Part shown: positions 1-6,459 of the stretch, piece by piece | How positions within the stretch are numbered: position 1 is the stretch's first letter | Layout: the number at the start of each line of letters is the position of its first letter | Assembly (NCBI GenBank): GCA_946619625.1 | Contig: CAMOMF010000010.1 | Location: 1 to 10,683, forward strand | Origin: an uncultured Bacteroidales bacterium | Lineage (GTDB): Bacteria > Bacteroidota > Bacteroidia > Bacteroidales > Paludibacteraceae | Reading direction: 5' to 3' | Length of the DNA: 10,683 bases | Position numbers and translations under genes: made by a program | The notes under the pieces: model-generated | What the model saw: only the letters and a program-made list of their open reading frames with translations | Databases searched by the model: none | Told to the model about the DNA's origin: nothing

Positions 1-609
1 AACAGCCAAGGGATTGGTTCCTGTGGGGGCTCTATGCAAGGAAAAGTCCGGCATGAAGGGCAGGGGGCGCTCCTCCCAAAATGCGCGGCGGACATCGCAC
101 AAAGTAGTTTTGTTGTCGGAGTGCGCCTTGCAGAAAGAGGCAAAGTCCTTGGTTCGGAGCAGTATTTGTGCCGCTTCGTTCATTTTGTCGTAGTCCAGAT
201 GGAAGCGGGTGTAGGTAATCAGGTGTTCGGTGTAGGGGTTCTTGATGTCCGTGACCCAATACTCGTAGGTGCGTGACAGGGCATCGAAGCGTGCGTGCGC
301 ATCGGGCGTGACCGGCACAATCCGGTGTATGGCAATGTCAGAAGGCAGAAACCCATTCAGGCGAAAGGCGAGGTCCTCAGGCTCGAAGGGTCGTGCAGAG
401 TCTGTAGGGTCGGTGTAGTCGAAATGCGCCACCATCATCCGGGCATGGACTCCTGTGTCGGTACGTCCGGCGGCAGTCAGCGTCACGGGCGTGCGGAGCA
501 ATGTCTTGAGCGCCGTCTCCAGTTGTTCCTGTACACTGGAAGCGTTGGGTTGGTACTGCCAGCCATGATAGGCGGTGCCGTTGTATGACAAATAGATAAA
601 ATACCTCAT
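1..609 (-). CDS. truA: tRNA pseudouridine(38-40) synthase TruA (3' end outside window)
   Basis: TruA isomerises uridines 38-40 in the tRNA anticodon arm to pseudouridine, in the cytoplasm. The first 203 residues are visible and the frame stays open to base 1. Family marks are the start MRYFIYLSYNGTAYHGWQ, the catalytic loop AAGRTDTGVHA with Asp51 as the presumed nucleophile (Asp60 in E. coli), HARFDALSRTYEYWV near residues 121-135, and FASFCKAHSDNKT near 155-170. The ATG at 609 overlaps the stop of the upstream flippase as ATGA, which suggests translational coupling. One oddity: the ADRFLRNMVR-like motif usually found about 15 residues after the conserved Trp of this region (AFW, about residues 178-180) has not appeared by the window edge. 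A proline-rich stretch (residues 182-203) stands there instead, so an in-frame insertion is likely. The identity is secure; whether the C-terminal part is intact cannot be judged. Confidence 0.92.
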   Translation of the reverse strand, partial: MRYFIYLSYNGTAYHGWQYQPNASSVQEQLETALKTLLRTPVTLTAAGRTDTGVHARMMVAHFDYTDPTDSARPFEPEDLAFRLNGFLPSDIAIHRIVPVTPDAHARFDALSRTYEYWVTDIKNPYTEHLITYTRFHLDYDKMNEAAQILLRTKDFASFCKAHSDNKTTLCDVRRAFWEERPLPFMPDFSLHRAPTGTNPLAV

Positions 610-2126
610 GCGTGCAGTTTTTCGTTGATGGTTTTATTCAGTTCGGGTGAGATATTCCAAGCGTAGGCGGCGAGTAGTGCGGTTATCCACAATGCCGACT
701 TGATAAACGACGCAACCCACACGTTTAGGTCCGGCAGACAGTAATCACAGAATGCGCCGAGGATCAGTAGCAACAAGGTAATCGCCAGCGTCTTCAGGTG
801 CCCCAAACAGAACGGGTGAATCCGGCTTAGTGCTGCCAACGTAATGAGTATCAGGCAGAAATACAACAAGTAGGAGAGTAAGTTCGCCAAGGCGGCACCA
901 TTCATGCCATACAGGGGAATAAACAGGTTGTTGAACCAGATGGCGGAGACGGTCAGCACAAATGAATAAACCAATGAGAGGTAATAGTACCGCGAGAAAT
1001 TCAGTACCGAGATGGTGGCGTTTAGTGTGGCGATGGTCAGTTGCGCCAGGCTGAGGAACAATACTACGTACTTTGCCACGGCGTAGGTGGCACCATTAGG
1101 CAGGATCTGAAAAATGAGGTCGATGTTCAGCCAGATCGCGGTGAACAGGAACGCCCCGATGAGCATGGAGTTGTTGCTGATTTGTTTGAGCAGTGTACTC
1201 AATCCGTTGCGGTCGTTGTCCTTGATGGTCTGCGCCAATTGCGGGTTGGCAATGGCGTTCAGACTGCGGTTGGGAATGGCAACCATGGTGGCGATATACG
1301 TCGCGATGGCAAAAATGCCGGTGTACTCCAACCCCATGGTGGCGGTGATGTAGTAAGATGAAATAAACGGTGCCAGCACGGTGGCGATGGCAGCGGTGAT
1401 TTGGAACAACGTGTAAAAACAATATTCGCGTGCGAGGGACGCCGTAATAAATCCGAAGTCGGGGCGCAGACTGATGTGTCCGTAGGCGAACAGGTAGATG
1501 ATGTTCATCAGGGCTGCCAGTCCGTAGGCCCCGCAAAGCAGGATGATGAACCCGTCCATGGATACCACACGGAATGCGTATAGCAGGTAGGCAGCAAGCA
1601 GGAAAAGCCGCAGGAACAGTTCGCGTACCGCCCGCGGAAAAACGATGCGCATGAGTACGTTGGCGTTCGTCTCAAATATCGTCTGATAGAGCATGAAGAA
1701 CGCCAACGGCAGCACTGCGTAGTAATAGTTCACAAACAGGGAGGATTTCTCGCTGAACACGTCTGCAATGGGGTCATGGAGCAGCCAATACAAGAACGCT
1801 ACTACGGCAAACCCGAACAACGGGATGATGACTGTCCAGAAAAAGAAACCTGAATGAGACTCCTCCCTCCGCCGGTCTGTTTGGGAGGAAGATGCAGGGT
1901 CGTGGGGAACCTTGAAGTATGGGAAAAAGCGGATGATCGAAGAGGCGGTCCCCATTTGGGCGAGTCCGATAAAGAGTGTGCCCGTGTCAATTAGCACTCG
2001 CGCCAACCCGATTTCCTCTGCGGTGAGGAAACGGGTCAGCACGAAGAAAGTTGTCAGGAAGCCGACAAAGACCCCCAGATAGGTCACGATTGTGCCCTTG
2101 ATACTTTGCCGGGCAATGATTCCCAT
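606..2126 (-). CDS. Polysaccharide/lipopolysaccharide flippase-like membrane protein (MVF/Wzx type)
   Basis: This 506-residue, strongly hydrophobic protein has roughly 12-14 predicted membrane segments, the architecture of the MOP-superfamily exporters that flip undecaprenyl-linked glycans across the inner membrane. The N-terminus has the usual layout for Bacteroidales lipopolysaccharide biosynthesis proteins: a short basic leader, a first helix (residues 11-30), then TRFLTAEEIGLARVLIDTG and a GTASSIIRFFPYF segment. A hydrophilic Ser/Arg-rich loop (about residues 72-91) separates it from the next helices. The start is ATG 2126, 11 bp after the FKBP lipoprotein stop, and the gene overlaps truA by 4 bp. 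No glycosyltransferase or polymerase gene is adjacent, so the substrate cannot be named. A second, clearly different flippase lies at 6460-7959. The family call is firm; the transported glycan is unknown. Confidence 0.85.
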   Translation of the reverse strand: MGIIARQSIKGTIVTYLGVFVGFLTTFFVLTRFLTAEEIGLARVLIDTGTLFIGLAQMGTASSIIRFFPYFKVPHDPASSSQTDRRREESHSGFFFWTVIIPLFGFAVVAFLYWLLHDPIADVFSEKSSLFVNYYYAVLPLAFFMLYQTIFETNANVLMRIVFPRAVRELFLRLFLLAAYLLYAFRVVSMDGFIILLCGAYGLAALMNIIYLFAYGHISLRPDFGFITASLAREYCFYTLFQITAAIATVLAPFISSYYITATMGLEYTGIFAIATYIATMVAIPNRSLNAIANPQLAQTIKDNDRNGLSTLLKQISNNSMLIGAFLFTAIWLNIDLIFQILPNGATYAVAKYVVLFLSLAQLTIATLNATISVLNFSRYYYLSLVYSFVLTVSAIWFNNLFIPLYGMNGAALANLLSYLLYFCLILITLAALSRIHPFCLGHLKTLAITLLLLILGAFCDYCLPDLNVWVASFIKSALWITALLAAYAWNISPELNKTINEKLHA

Positions 2127-2137
2127 CTTTCTACCGG

Positions 2138-3400
2138 TTACTTCTCAATTCCGAGGAGTTCCACCTTGAAAATAAGGGTAGAGAATGGCGGAATACCGGC
2201 ACCTGCACCACGCTCGCCGTATGCCAGGTTGTAGGGAATGTACAGTTCGTACTCGGAGCCGACAGGCATCAGTTGGAGTGCTTCGGTCCAACCGGAGATG
2301 ACTTGTGTTACGCCGAACCCAGCCGGTTCGTTGCGCTGATAACTGCTATCGAAGATGGTGTCGTTGATCAGTCTGCCCTCGTAGTGCACCTTGACTTTGT
2401 CCTCTTTGGTCGGTTTGGGACCTTTGCCCTCGCGGATAACTTTGTACAGCAGACCGCTTTCGGTTTTCACTACACCCGGCTCGTTGGCTTTCTCTTCCAA
2501 GAACGCTTCGCCTTCGCGTTTAGCGGGACCATACTGCAGTTCGTTGACTGCCTCTTGGATATAGGCGTTTGCCATCATGGCGTCCCAATCACCGTAGTCG
2601 AGGAAACCGTTGATGAAACCTTGCTTGATCAGTTCGAAGTCGGTGGTGAGGGCGGGAATACCGATGAGACCGGTTTCTTCCTGACTCTTGATTTGAGTAC
2701 CGATTTGCTCGCCAATCTTCGCCAATTGCGGATATTGTTGTTTGGACTTGAGGGTGTTGTTGACCTCTTTGATGAACTCGTCCTTGGCGGTTCCGGTGGT
2801 GTCGGAAGAGAGAACGTACATGGCTATCTGTTGTCCGTTCAGCAGACCGAAAGCATAGTTGACCGAGTCGCGAAGGTCCTTGAGGGTCACCTCTGCGGGC
2901 TTGGTGGGGCACTTGGCTTTCACTACTTTGTCTGTAGTTTGCATGTTGTCAGACTTCTGGTACTGCTGGCGGAAGAACATGCTCGCGCTGTCCGCCTGCC
3001 AATCGTAGTACTCGCCGTGGATGGCGTTTACCAGACCTTGGAAGAACAGTTTCTCGTTGAGTGCCCATGCAGCGTTCTGGGCCAAACCGGATTTCTCCAT
3101 GTCCTTTACGGCAAAAGCGATGTTCTGCGCCACACTCTGAATTTCGCTGGGCTCAGCATCTGCCTTGCCTTCGTACCCTTTTACCAAACCGTCCATGAAC
3201 GTGGTAGTTGCGGCTTTGTACTCGGTGGAGTCGATACCACGGAACTGTTGCATTTTGATGCCATTGGCGTTAACAATACCGAGGGCATAGTTGACCGAGT
3301 CGTTGGTGTTGGTCAGTTCCACTGTCTTGCCCTCATAGGTGTTACTGCAGGAAACCATTGCAACGGTTGCAATGATTGCCAAGAGAGAGAGATTTTTCAT
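2138..3400 (-). CDS. FKBP-type peptidyl-prolyl isomerase lipoprotein with duplicated N-terminal domain
   Basis: This 420-residue protein probably folds proteins outside the cytoplasm by proline cis-trans isomerisation. A lipoprotein signal is visible: MKNLSLL, a hydrophobic core and the lipobox MVSC with Cys18 as the lipidated residue. Two diverged copies of an FKBP N-terminal domain follow, the first beginning at DSVNYALGIVNANGI (34-48) and the second at DSVNYAFGLLNGQQI (178-192); each contains one or more G-F/L-hydrophobic segments such as KLFFQGLVNAI and LIKQGFINGFL. The C-terminal FKBP domain (about 310-419) keeps the pocket residues Tyr340, Phe350, Asp351, Val367, Ile368, Trp371, Tyr394 and Phe411, so it is probably active. 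The ATG is preceded by A-rich sequence typical of Bacteroidota and by a repeat-rich spacer. The upstream neighbour is an FklB-like paralogue with a closely similar catalytic domain. Confidence 0.9.
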   Translation of the reverse strand: MKNLSLLAIIATVAMVSCSNTYEGKTVELTNTNDSVNYALGIVNANGIKMQQFRGIDSTEYKAATTTFMDGLVKGYEGKADAEPSEIQSVAQNIAFAVKDMEKSGLAQNAAWALNEKLFFQGLVNAIHGEYYDWQADSASMFFRQQYQKSDNMQTTDKVVKAKCPTKPAEVTLKDLRDSVNYAFGLLNGQQIAMYVLSSDTTGTAKDEFIKEVNNTLKSKQQYPQLAKIGEQIGTQIKSQEETGLIGIPALTTDFELIKQGFINGFLDYGDWDAMMANAYIQEAVNELQYGPAKREGEAFLEEKANEPGVVKTESGLLYKVIREGKGPKPTKEDKVKVHYEGRLINDTIFDSSYQRNEPAGFGVTQVISGWTEALQLMPVGSEYELYIPYNLAYGERGAGAGIPPFSTLIFKVELLGIEK

Positions 3401-3441
3401 TTGTTATTCTTATCTGTTTTAGTTTTTTTTAATTAGTTGTT

Positions 3442-3460
3442 ATAGTACTAAACGTACTAT
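3442..3460. repeat. Inverted repeat ATAGTAC / GTACTAT
   Basis: ATAGTAC at 3442-3448 is the exact reverse complement of GTACTAT at 3454-3460, with a 5-base spacer. It could be an operator for a dimeric regulator, or a small hairpin in the 5' leader. It has no T-run on the transcribed strand, so it is not a typical terminator. The right arm is also the start of the first direct-repeat copy. Confidence 0.6.
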
Positions 3461-3506
3461 TTATACTATCTACACTGGTTGTACTATTTATAATAGCATA
3501 CTATCT
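3454..3506. repeat. Direct repeat GTACTATTTATA, two exact copies, each followed by CTATCT
   Basis: The 12-mer GTACTATTTATA occurs exactly at 3454-3465 and 3481-3492, 27 bp apart. Each copy is followed by CTATCT (3466-3471 and 3501-3506), the second after an 8-bp insertion. This looks like an old local duplication, or paired protein-binding sites upstream of the FKBP lipoprotein gene. The low complexity of AT-rich DNA weakens the case, but 12 exact bases in such a short interval is more than the surroundings show. Confidence 0.65.
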
Positions 3507-3512
3507 GATCAT

Positions 3513-4097
3513 TTATTCAATGCCAAGGAGTTCTACCGTGAACACAAGGGCAGAGTAGGGAGGGATGCTTGCTCCGGCACCATGCTCGCCATATCCCAGG
3601 TGGTAGGGAATGAACAGTTTGTACTTGGAGCCGACCGACATAAGTTGCAGACCTTCAGTCCATCCGGCAATCACCTGGTTGAGAGCAAAGGTGATAGGTT
3701 CACCCCTGCGGTAACTACTATCAAAAACCGTGCCATCCGGCAACGTGCCTTCATAATGCACCTTTACGCGGTCGGTTGCTTTGGGCTTTTGTCCGAGTGT
3801 AGCCTCAAGTACCTCGTATTGAAGCCCGGAGTCTGTCACTTTGACAGAGGGACGCTTGGCGTTCTCGGCAAGGAAACGCTCACCATCAGCCTTGGCAGCA
3901 CCTGCGGTTTGTGCCTCCAGTTCCTTGAAGAACTTGTCAAGGACCTGTTGGGCTTCCTGCAAGGTGATTTGCGGTTTGTGTCCTTCCAGCACGTCTTTCA
4001 TGCCGGCAACGAAGTCTTCGCTATTAATTGTTTTTACGCCCGAGTGGGCAAGATTTTGGCCGATTGAGAGGCCTAATGCGTATGCTATTTTGTCCAT
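3513..4097 (-). CDS. fklB: Cytoplasmic FKBP-type peptidyl-prolyl cis-trans isomerase, FklB/Mip-like
   Basis: This 194-residue isomerase starts MDKIAYALGLSIGQNL and has no signal peptide, so it should act in the cytoplasm on proline peptide bonds. Residues 1-85 form the helical dimerisation domain of FklB/Mip proteins (ALGLSIGQNL, then FVAGMKDVLEG). Residues 86-194 are the FKBP domain, with the pocket residues Tyr115, Phe125, Asp126, Val142, Ile143, Trp146, Tyr169 and Phe186 all present, and SIPP before the last strand. The length fits the family (206 in E. coli). It lies 42 bp after cysE and 112 bp before the FKBP lipoprotein gene. Its catalytic domain closely resembles that of the lipoprotein (both end VELLGIE), so the pair probably arose by tandem duplication. 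The symbol follows similarity to E. coli FklB; strict orthology is not shown. Confidence 0.92.
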   Translation of the reverse strand: MDKIAYALGLSIGQNLAHSGVKTINSEDFVAGMKDVLEGHKPQITLQEAQQVLDKFFKELEAQTAGAAKADGERFLAENAKRPSVKVTDSGLQYEVLEATLGQKPKATDRVKVHYEGTLPDGTVFDSSYRRGEPITFALNQVIAGWTEGLQLMSVGSKYKLFIPYHLGYGEHGAGASIPPYSALVFTVELLGIE

Positions 4098-4139
4098 AAT
4101 AATGTATGTTGTTTACTTGGTTGGTGGTAAGAAGAGGTT

Positions 4140-4913
4140 TTATATTCCCTCTCCGTCCGTGAAGGAGGGTGTTTCTACGGCTTTTTGCTGCAGGATGCGC
4201 GAGTTAGGCGGCACATCGTGAGTCAGCCAGACGTTACCGCCGATGATGGTGTCGTGGCCGATGGTGATACGTCCCAGCAGCGAGGTGTTGGAATAGACGG
4301 TGACGTGGTCCTCCAGAATAGGATGCCGCGGCAGGTCCATAGGCCGTCCGTTGGCGTCGTAGGTGAAATTGCGTGCACCAAGCGTAACGCCCTGGTACAG
4401 CATGACATGGTTGCCAATGATGGAAGTGGCTCCGATGACCACACCTGTTCCGTGGTCGATGCAGAAATACTCGCCGATAGTGGCAGCGGGATGGATGTCG
4501 ATACCGGTCTCGCTATGCGCCATTTCGCTGAGCATGCGTGGCAAGAGAGGCACGCCCAACTGCATCAGACAATGGGCAGTTCGGTGATGAAGCATAGCCG
4601 TGATGAATGGGTAGCACAGAATCACTTCCGCCTCGTCTTTGACTGCGGGATCGTTCCGCAACGCAGCCTGTACATCCGTCATGAGCAGGCGTTTCAACTC
4701 CGGCAGAGCCGCGATAAAAGCGTCTGCAGTGCGGGCTATGCAGGAACTGTTGTCGTCGTTGCACGCTTTGCACATCACCGTTGACAACTGCGAATACAGC
4801 AGTCCGCGCAGTATCTGGTCCGAGAAATCCCGGTTAGGATAATACTCGGGGAAGACGATAGAGCGCATCAGGCGCATGATCTTCTGCAGTTCGGAGTGGG
4901 AGGGGATGTTCAT
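4140..4913 (-). CDS. cysE: Serine O-acetyltransferase
   Basis: CysE acetylates L-serine with acetyl-CoA to O-acetylserine, the first committed step of cysteine synthesis. The 257-residue protein has a helical N-terminal half and a left-handed beta-helix of hexapeptide repeats from about residue 138. The catalytic pair is Asp139 (GIDIHPA) and His154 (IDHGTGVVIG), 15 residues apart as in E. coli CysE (143 and 158). Arg196-His197 (PRHPIL) match the substrate-binding Arg-His, after an 8-residue expansion relative to E. coli. The usual GxPAR motif after the last coil is replaced by RILQQKAV. The protein ends in TDGEGI; a C-terminal Ile is what inserts into the CysK active site in the cysteine synthase complex. 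It overlaps cysK by 4 bp (ATGA), so the two subunits should be made together. Confidence 0.96.
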   Translation of the reverse strand: MNIPSHSELQKIMRLMRSIVFPEYYPNRDFSDQILRGLLYSQLSTVMCKACNDDNSSCIARTADAFIAALPELKRLLMTDVQAALRNDPAVKDEAEVILCYPFITAMLHHRTAHCLMQLGVPLLPRMLSEMAHSETGIDIHPAATIGEYFCIDHGTGVVIGATSIIGNHVMLYQGVTLGARNFTYDANGRPMDLPRHPILEDHVTVYSNTSLLGRITIGHDTIIGGNVWLTHDVPPNSRILQQKAVETPSFTDGEGI

Positions 4914-5812
4914 AAGACAGAGAGGTAGCGTTCGCCGGTGTCCGGCAAGAGTGCAACAATCAGTTTTCCTTTGTTCTCGGGCAAGCAGGCCAGTTGTGCT
5001 GCGGCATGATAGGCTGCGCCTGAGGAGATGCCCACCAGCAATCCTTGCGTTTTGGCCAGTTCGCGACTGCCCGAATAGGCCTCGTCGTCGGTAACCGTAA
5101 CGACCCTGTCCACGAGGGAAGGGTTGTACGTGGAGGGTACAAATCCCGCGCCGATACCTTGTATCTTGTGCTTGCCGGCTTGTCCTTGGGACAGAACGGG
5201 CGAAGACGCAGGCTCTACGGCCACAATCTGCACGGACGGGTTGTGCGCTTTCAGTGCCGCGGCCACTCCGCTAATGGTGCCTCCGGTACCCACACCGGCC
5301 ACAAAAACGGCCACTTGCCCTTCGGTGTCCGCCCAGATCTCTTCTCCCGTGGTGCGTTTATGCATCTCGGGGTTGGCGGGATTGTCGAACTGCCCGAGAA
5401 TCACGGCGCCGGGAATAGCTTTCCGCAGCTGCTCTGCGCGGGCAATAGCACCTTTCATGCCTTCCGCCCCGGGAGTCAGTTCCAACTGCGCGCCATAGGC
5501 TTTGAGCAGGTTGCGACGCTCCACCGACATCGTGTCCGGCATGGTGAGAATCACGTTGTACCCCTTGGATACGCCTACCCACGCCAGCCCTACGCCGGTG
5601 TTGCCGCTTGTGGGCTCGATGATAGTGGCCCCGGCGCGAAGTTTTCCGTGCTGCTCGGCATCCTCTATCATAGCCAACGCAATACGGTCCTTCACGCTAC
5701 CACCGGGATTGAAGCACTCCAGTTTGACAGCCAGGCGCGCTTGTTGCCCCGGCAGTCCGGAGAGCTCTAACATCGGAGTGTGACCTATCAGGTCGGAAAG
5801 TTTCTGATACAT
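4910..5812 (-). CDS. cysK: Cysteine synthase A (O-acetylserine sulfhydrylase)
   Basis: CysK is a PLP enzyme that converts O-acetylserine and sulfide to cysteine. At 300 residues it is complete. Visible motifs are NPGGSVKDR with the PLP lysine Lys41, the substrate loop PTSGNTG (67-73), the phosphate-binding GVGTGGTISG (173-182), HKIQGIGAGF (215-224), ISSGAA (262-267) and the C-terminal PDTGERYLS (290-298). These match CysK rather than cystathionine beta-synthase, and no regulatory domain follows. It starts 1 bp after the ribE stop and overlaps cysE by 4 bp (ATGA), giving an uninterrupted ribE-cysK-cysE run. HKIQGIGAGF and the open pocket are the regions that receive the CysE tail in characterised complexes. 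The identity is very secure. Confidence 0.97.
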   Translation of the reverse strand: MYQKLSDLIGHTPMLELSGLPGQQARLAVKLECFNPGGSVKDRIALAMIEDAEQHGKLRAGATIIEPTSGNTGVGLAWVGVSKGYNVILTMPDTMSVERRNLLKAYGAQLELTPGAEGMKGAIARAEQLRKAIPGAVILGQFDNPANPEMHKRTTGEEIWADTEGQVAVFVAGVGTGGTISGVAAALKAHNPSVQIVAVEPASSPVLSQGQAGKHKIQGIGAGFVPSTYNPSLVDRVVTVTDDEAYSGSRELAKTQGLLVGISSGAAYHAAAQLACLPENKGKLIVALLPDTGERYLSVL

Positions 5813-5813
5813 A

Positions 5814-6446
5814 TTATTTGCCTTGACCGGTTAGTTGAAGCATGCGGCTGACGTACTTGCCGATGATGTCGAACTCCAGATTGACGATGGTTCCGGGTTG
5901 GATATATCGGAAATTGGTGTTCTCGTAGGTGTAGGGGATGATGCAAACCGACATATAGCCTTTGTCGCCTTGCACATCGGGCTCGCAGACCGTGAGGCTC
6001 ACGCCGTTAATGGCGACGGACCCTTTGTCCACGCAGTAATAGCCGCGAGTGATCATCTCTTTGGACGAGTCGTACTGAAAACGGTAGTACCACGAGCCTT
6101 CCGTCTCATGCACGTCCACGCATACTGCCGTCTGGTCCACGTGTCCCTGCACGATATGTCCGTCCAGACGTTCTCCCGGAAGCATGCTGCGCTCCAGATT
6201 CACGAAATCGCCTACCCGGACCGCGCCCAGATTGGAGCGGTTCAGTGTCTCCTGCATCGCCGTGACTACGTATTCCTTCGTATCCGCGTCATACTTAACC
6301 ACGGTCAGACACACGCCGTTGTGGGCAATAGACTGATCTATGGTGAGCGCCTCGTCAAAGGGGTTGCGAAGCGTGAAATGTTTGTTTCCCTGCTCTTGCT
6401 CGATTTTGAGCACTTGAGCCATTTTTTCTACTATACCGCTGAACAT
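5814..6446 (-). CDS. ribE: Riboflavin synthase, alpha subunit type
   Basis: The enzyme dismutates two molecules of 6,7-dimethyl-8-ribityllumazine to riboflavin and a pyrimidine product, as a trimer in the cytoplasm. With the start at ATG 6446 the protein has 210 residues and begins MFSGIVE, the canonical N-terminus containing the catalytic Phe2. A TTG four codons upstream (6458) would add MSTN and is rejected. Two lumazine-binding domains are visible: 1-95 with NGVCLTV (43-49, conserved Cys46) and NLERSM (83-88), and 96-200 with GHIVQGHVD (96-104), KGSVAINGVSLTV (141-153) and EFDIIGKYV. No other riboflavin gene is in the window. It lies 13 bp after the flippase stop and 1 bp before cysK, consistent with a shared transcript. 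Confidence 0.96.
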   Translation of the reverse strand: MFSGIVEKMAQVLKIEQEQGNKHFTLRNPFDEALTIDQSIAHNGVCLTVVKYDADTKEYVVTAMQETLNRSNLGAVRVGDFVNLERSMLPGERLDGHIVQGHVDQTAVCVDVHETEGSWYYRFQYDSSKEMITRGYYCVDKGSVAINGVSLTVCEPDVQGDKGYMSVCIIPYTYENTNFRYIQPGTIVNLEFDIIGKYVSRMLQLTGQGK

Positions 6447-6459
6447 ATTAGTTGACAAT

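Larger units (their letters stand above)
3401..3512 (-). promoter_or_regulatory. AT-rich spacer with repeats and a candidate promoter
   Basis: This 112-bp gap between fklB and the FKBP lipoprotein gene is one of the two longest non-coding gaps in the window. On the minus strand, TACGTTTA (plus-strand bases 3449-3456) matches the Bacteroides -7 consensus TAnnTTTG at seven of eight positions. It would place transcription start about 40 nt before the ATG. No TTTG is present at the -33 distance. The candidate overlaps an inverted repeat (3442-3460), and direct repeats lie just upstream. A promoter here is plausible from gap length and composition, but the motif match is weak. Confidence 0.3.

Noticed and set aside
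6447..6458. TTG start four codons upstream of the ribE ATG.
   Set aside because: Riboflavin synthases start MFSGIVE with a catalytic Phe2; the ATG at 6446 gives exactly that.
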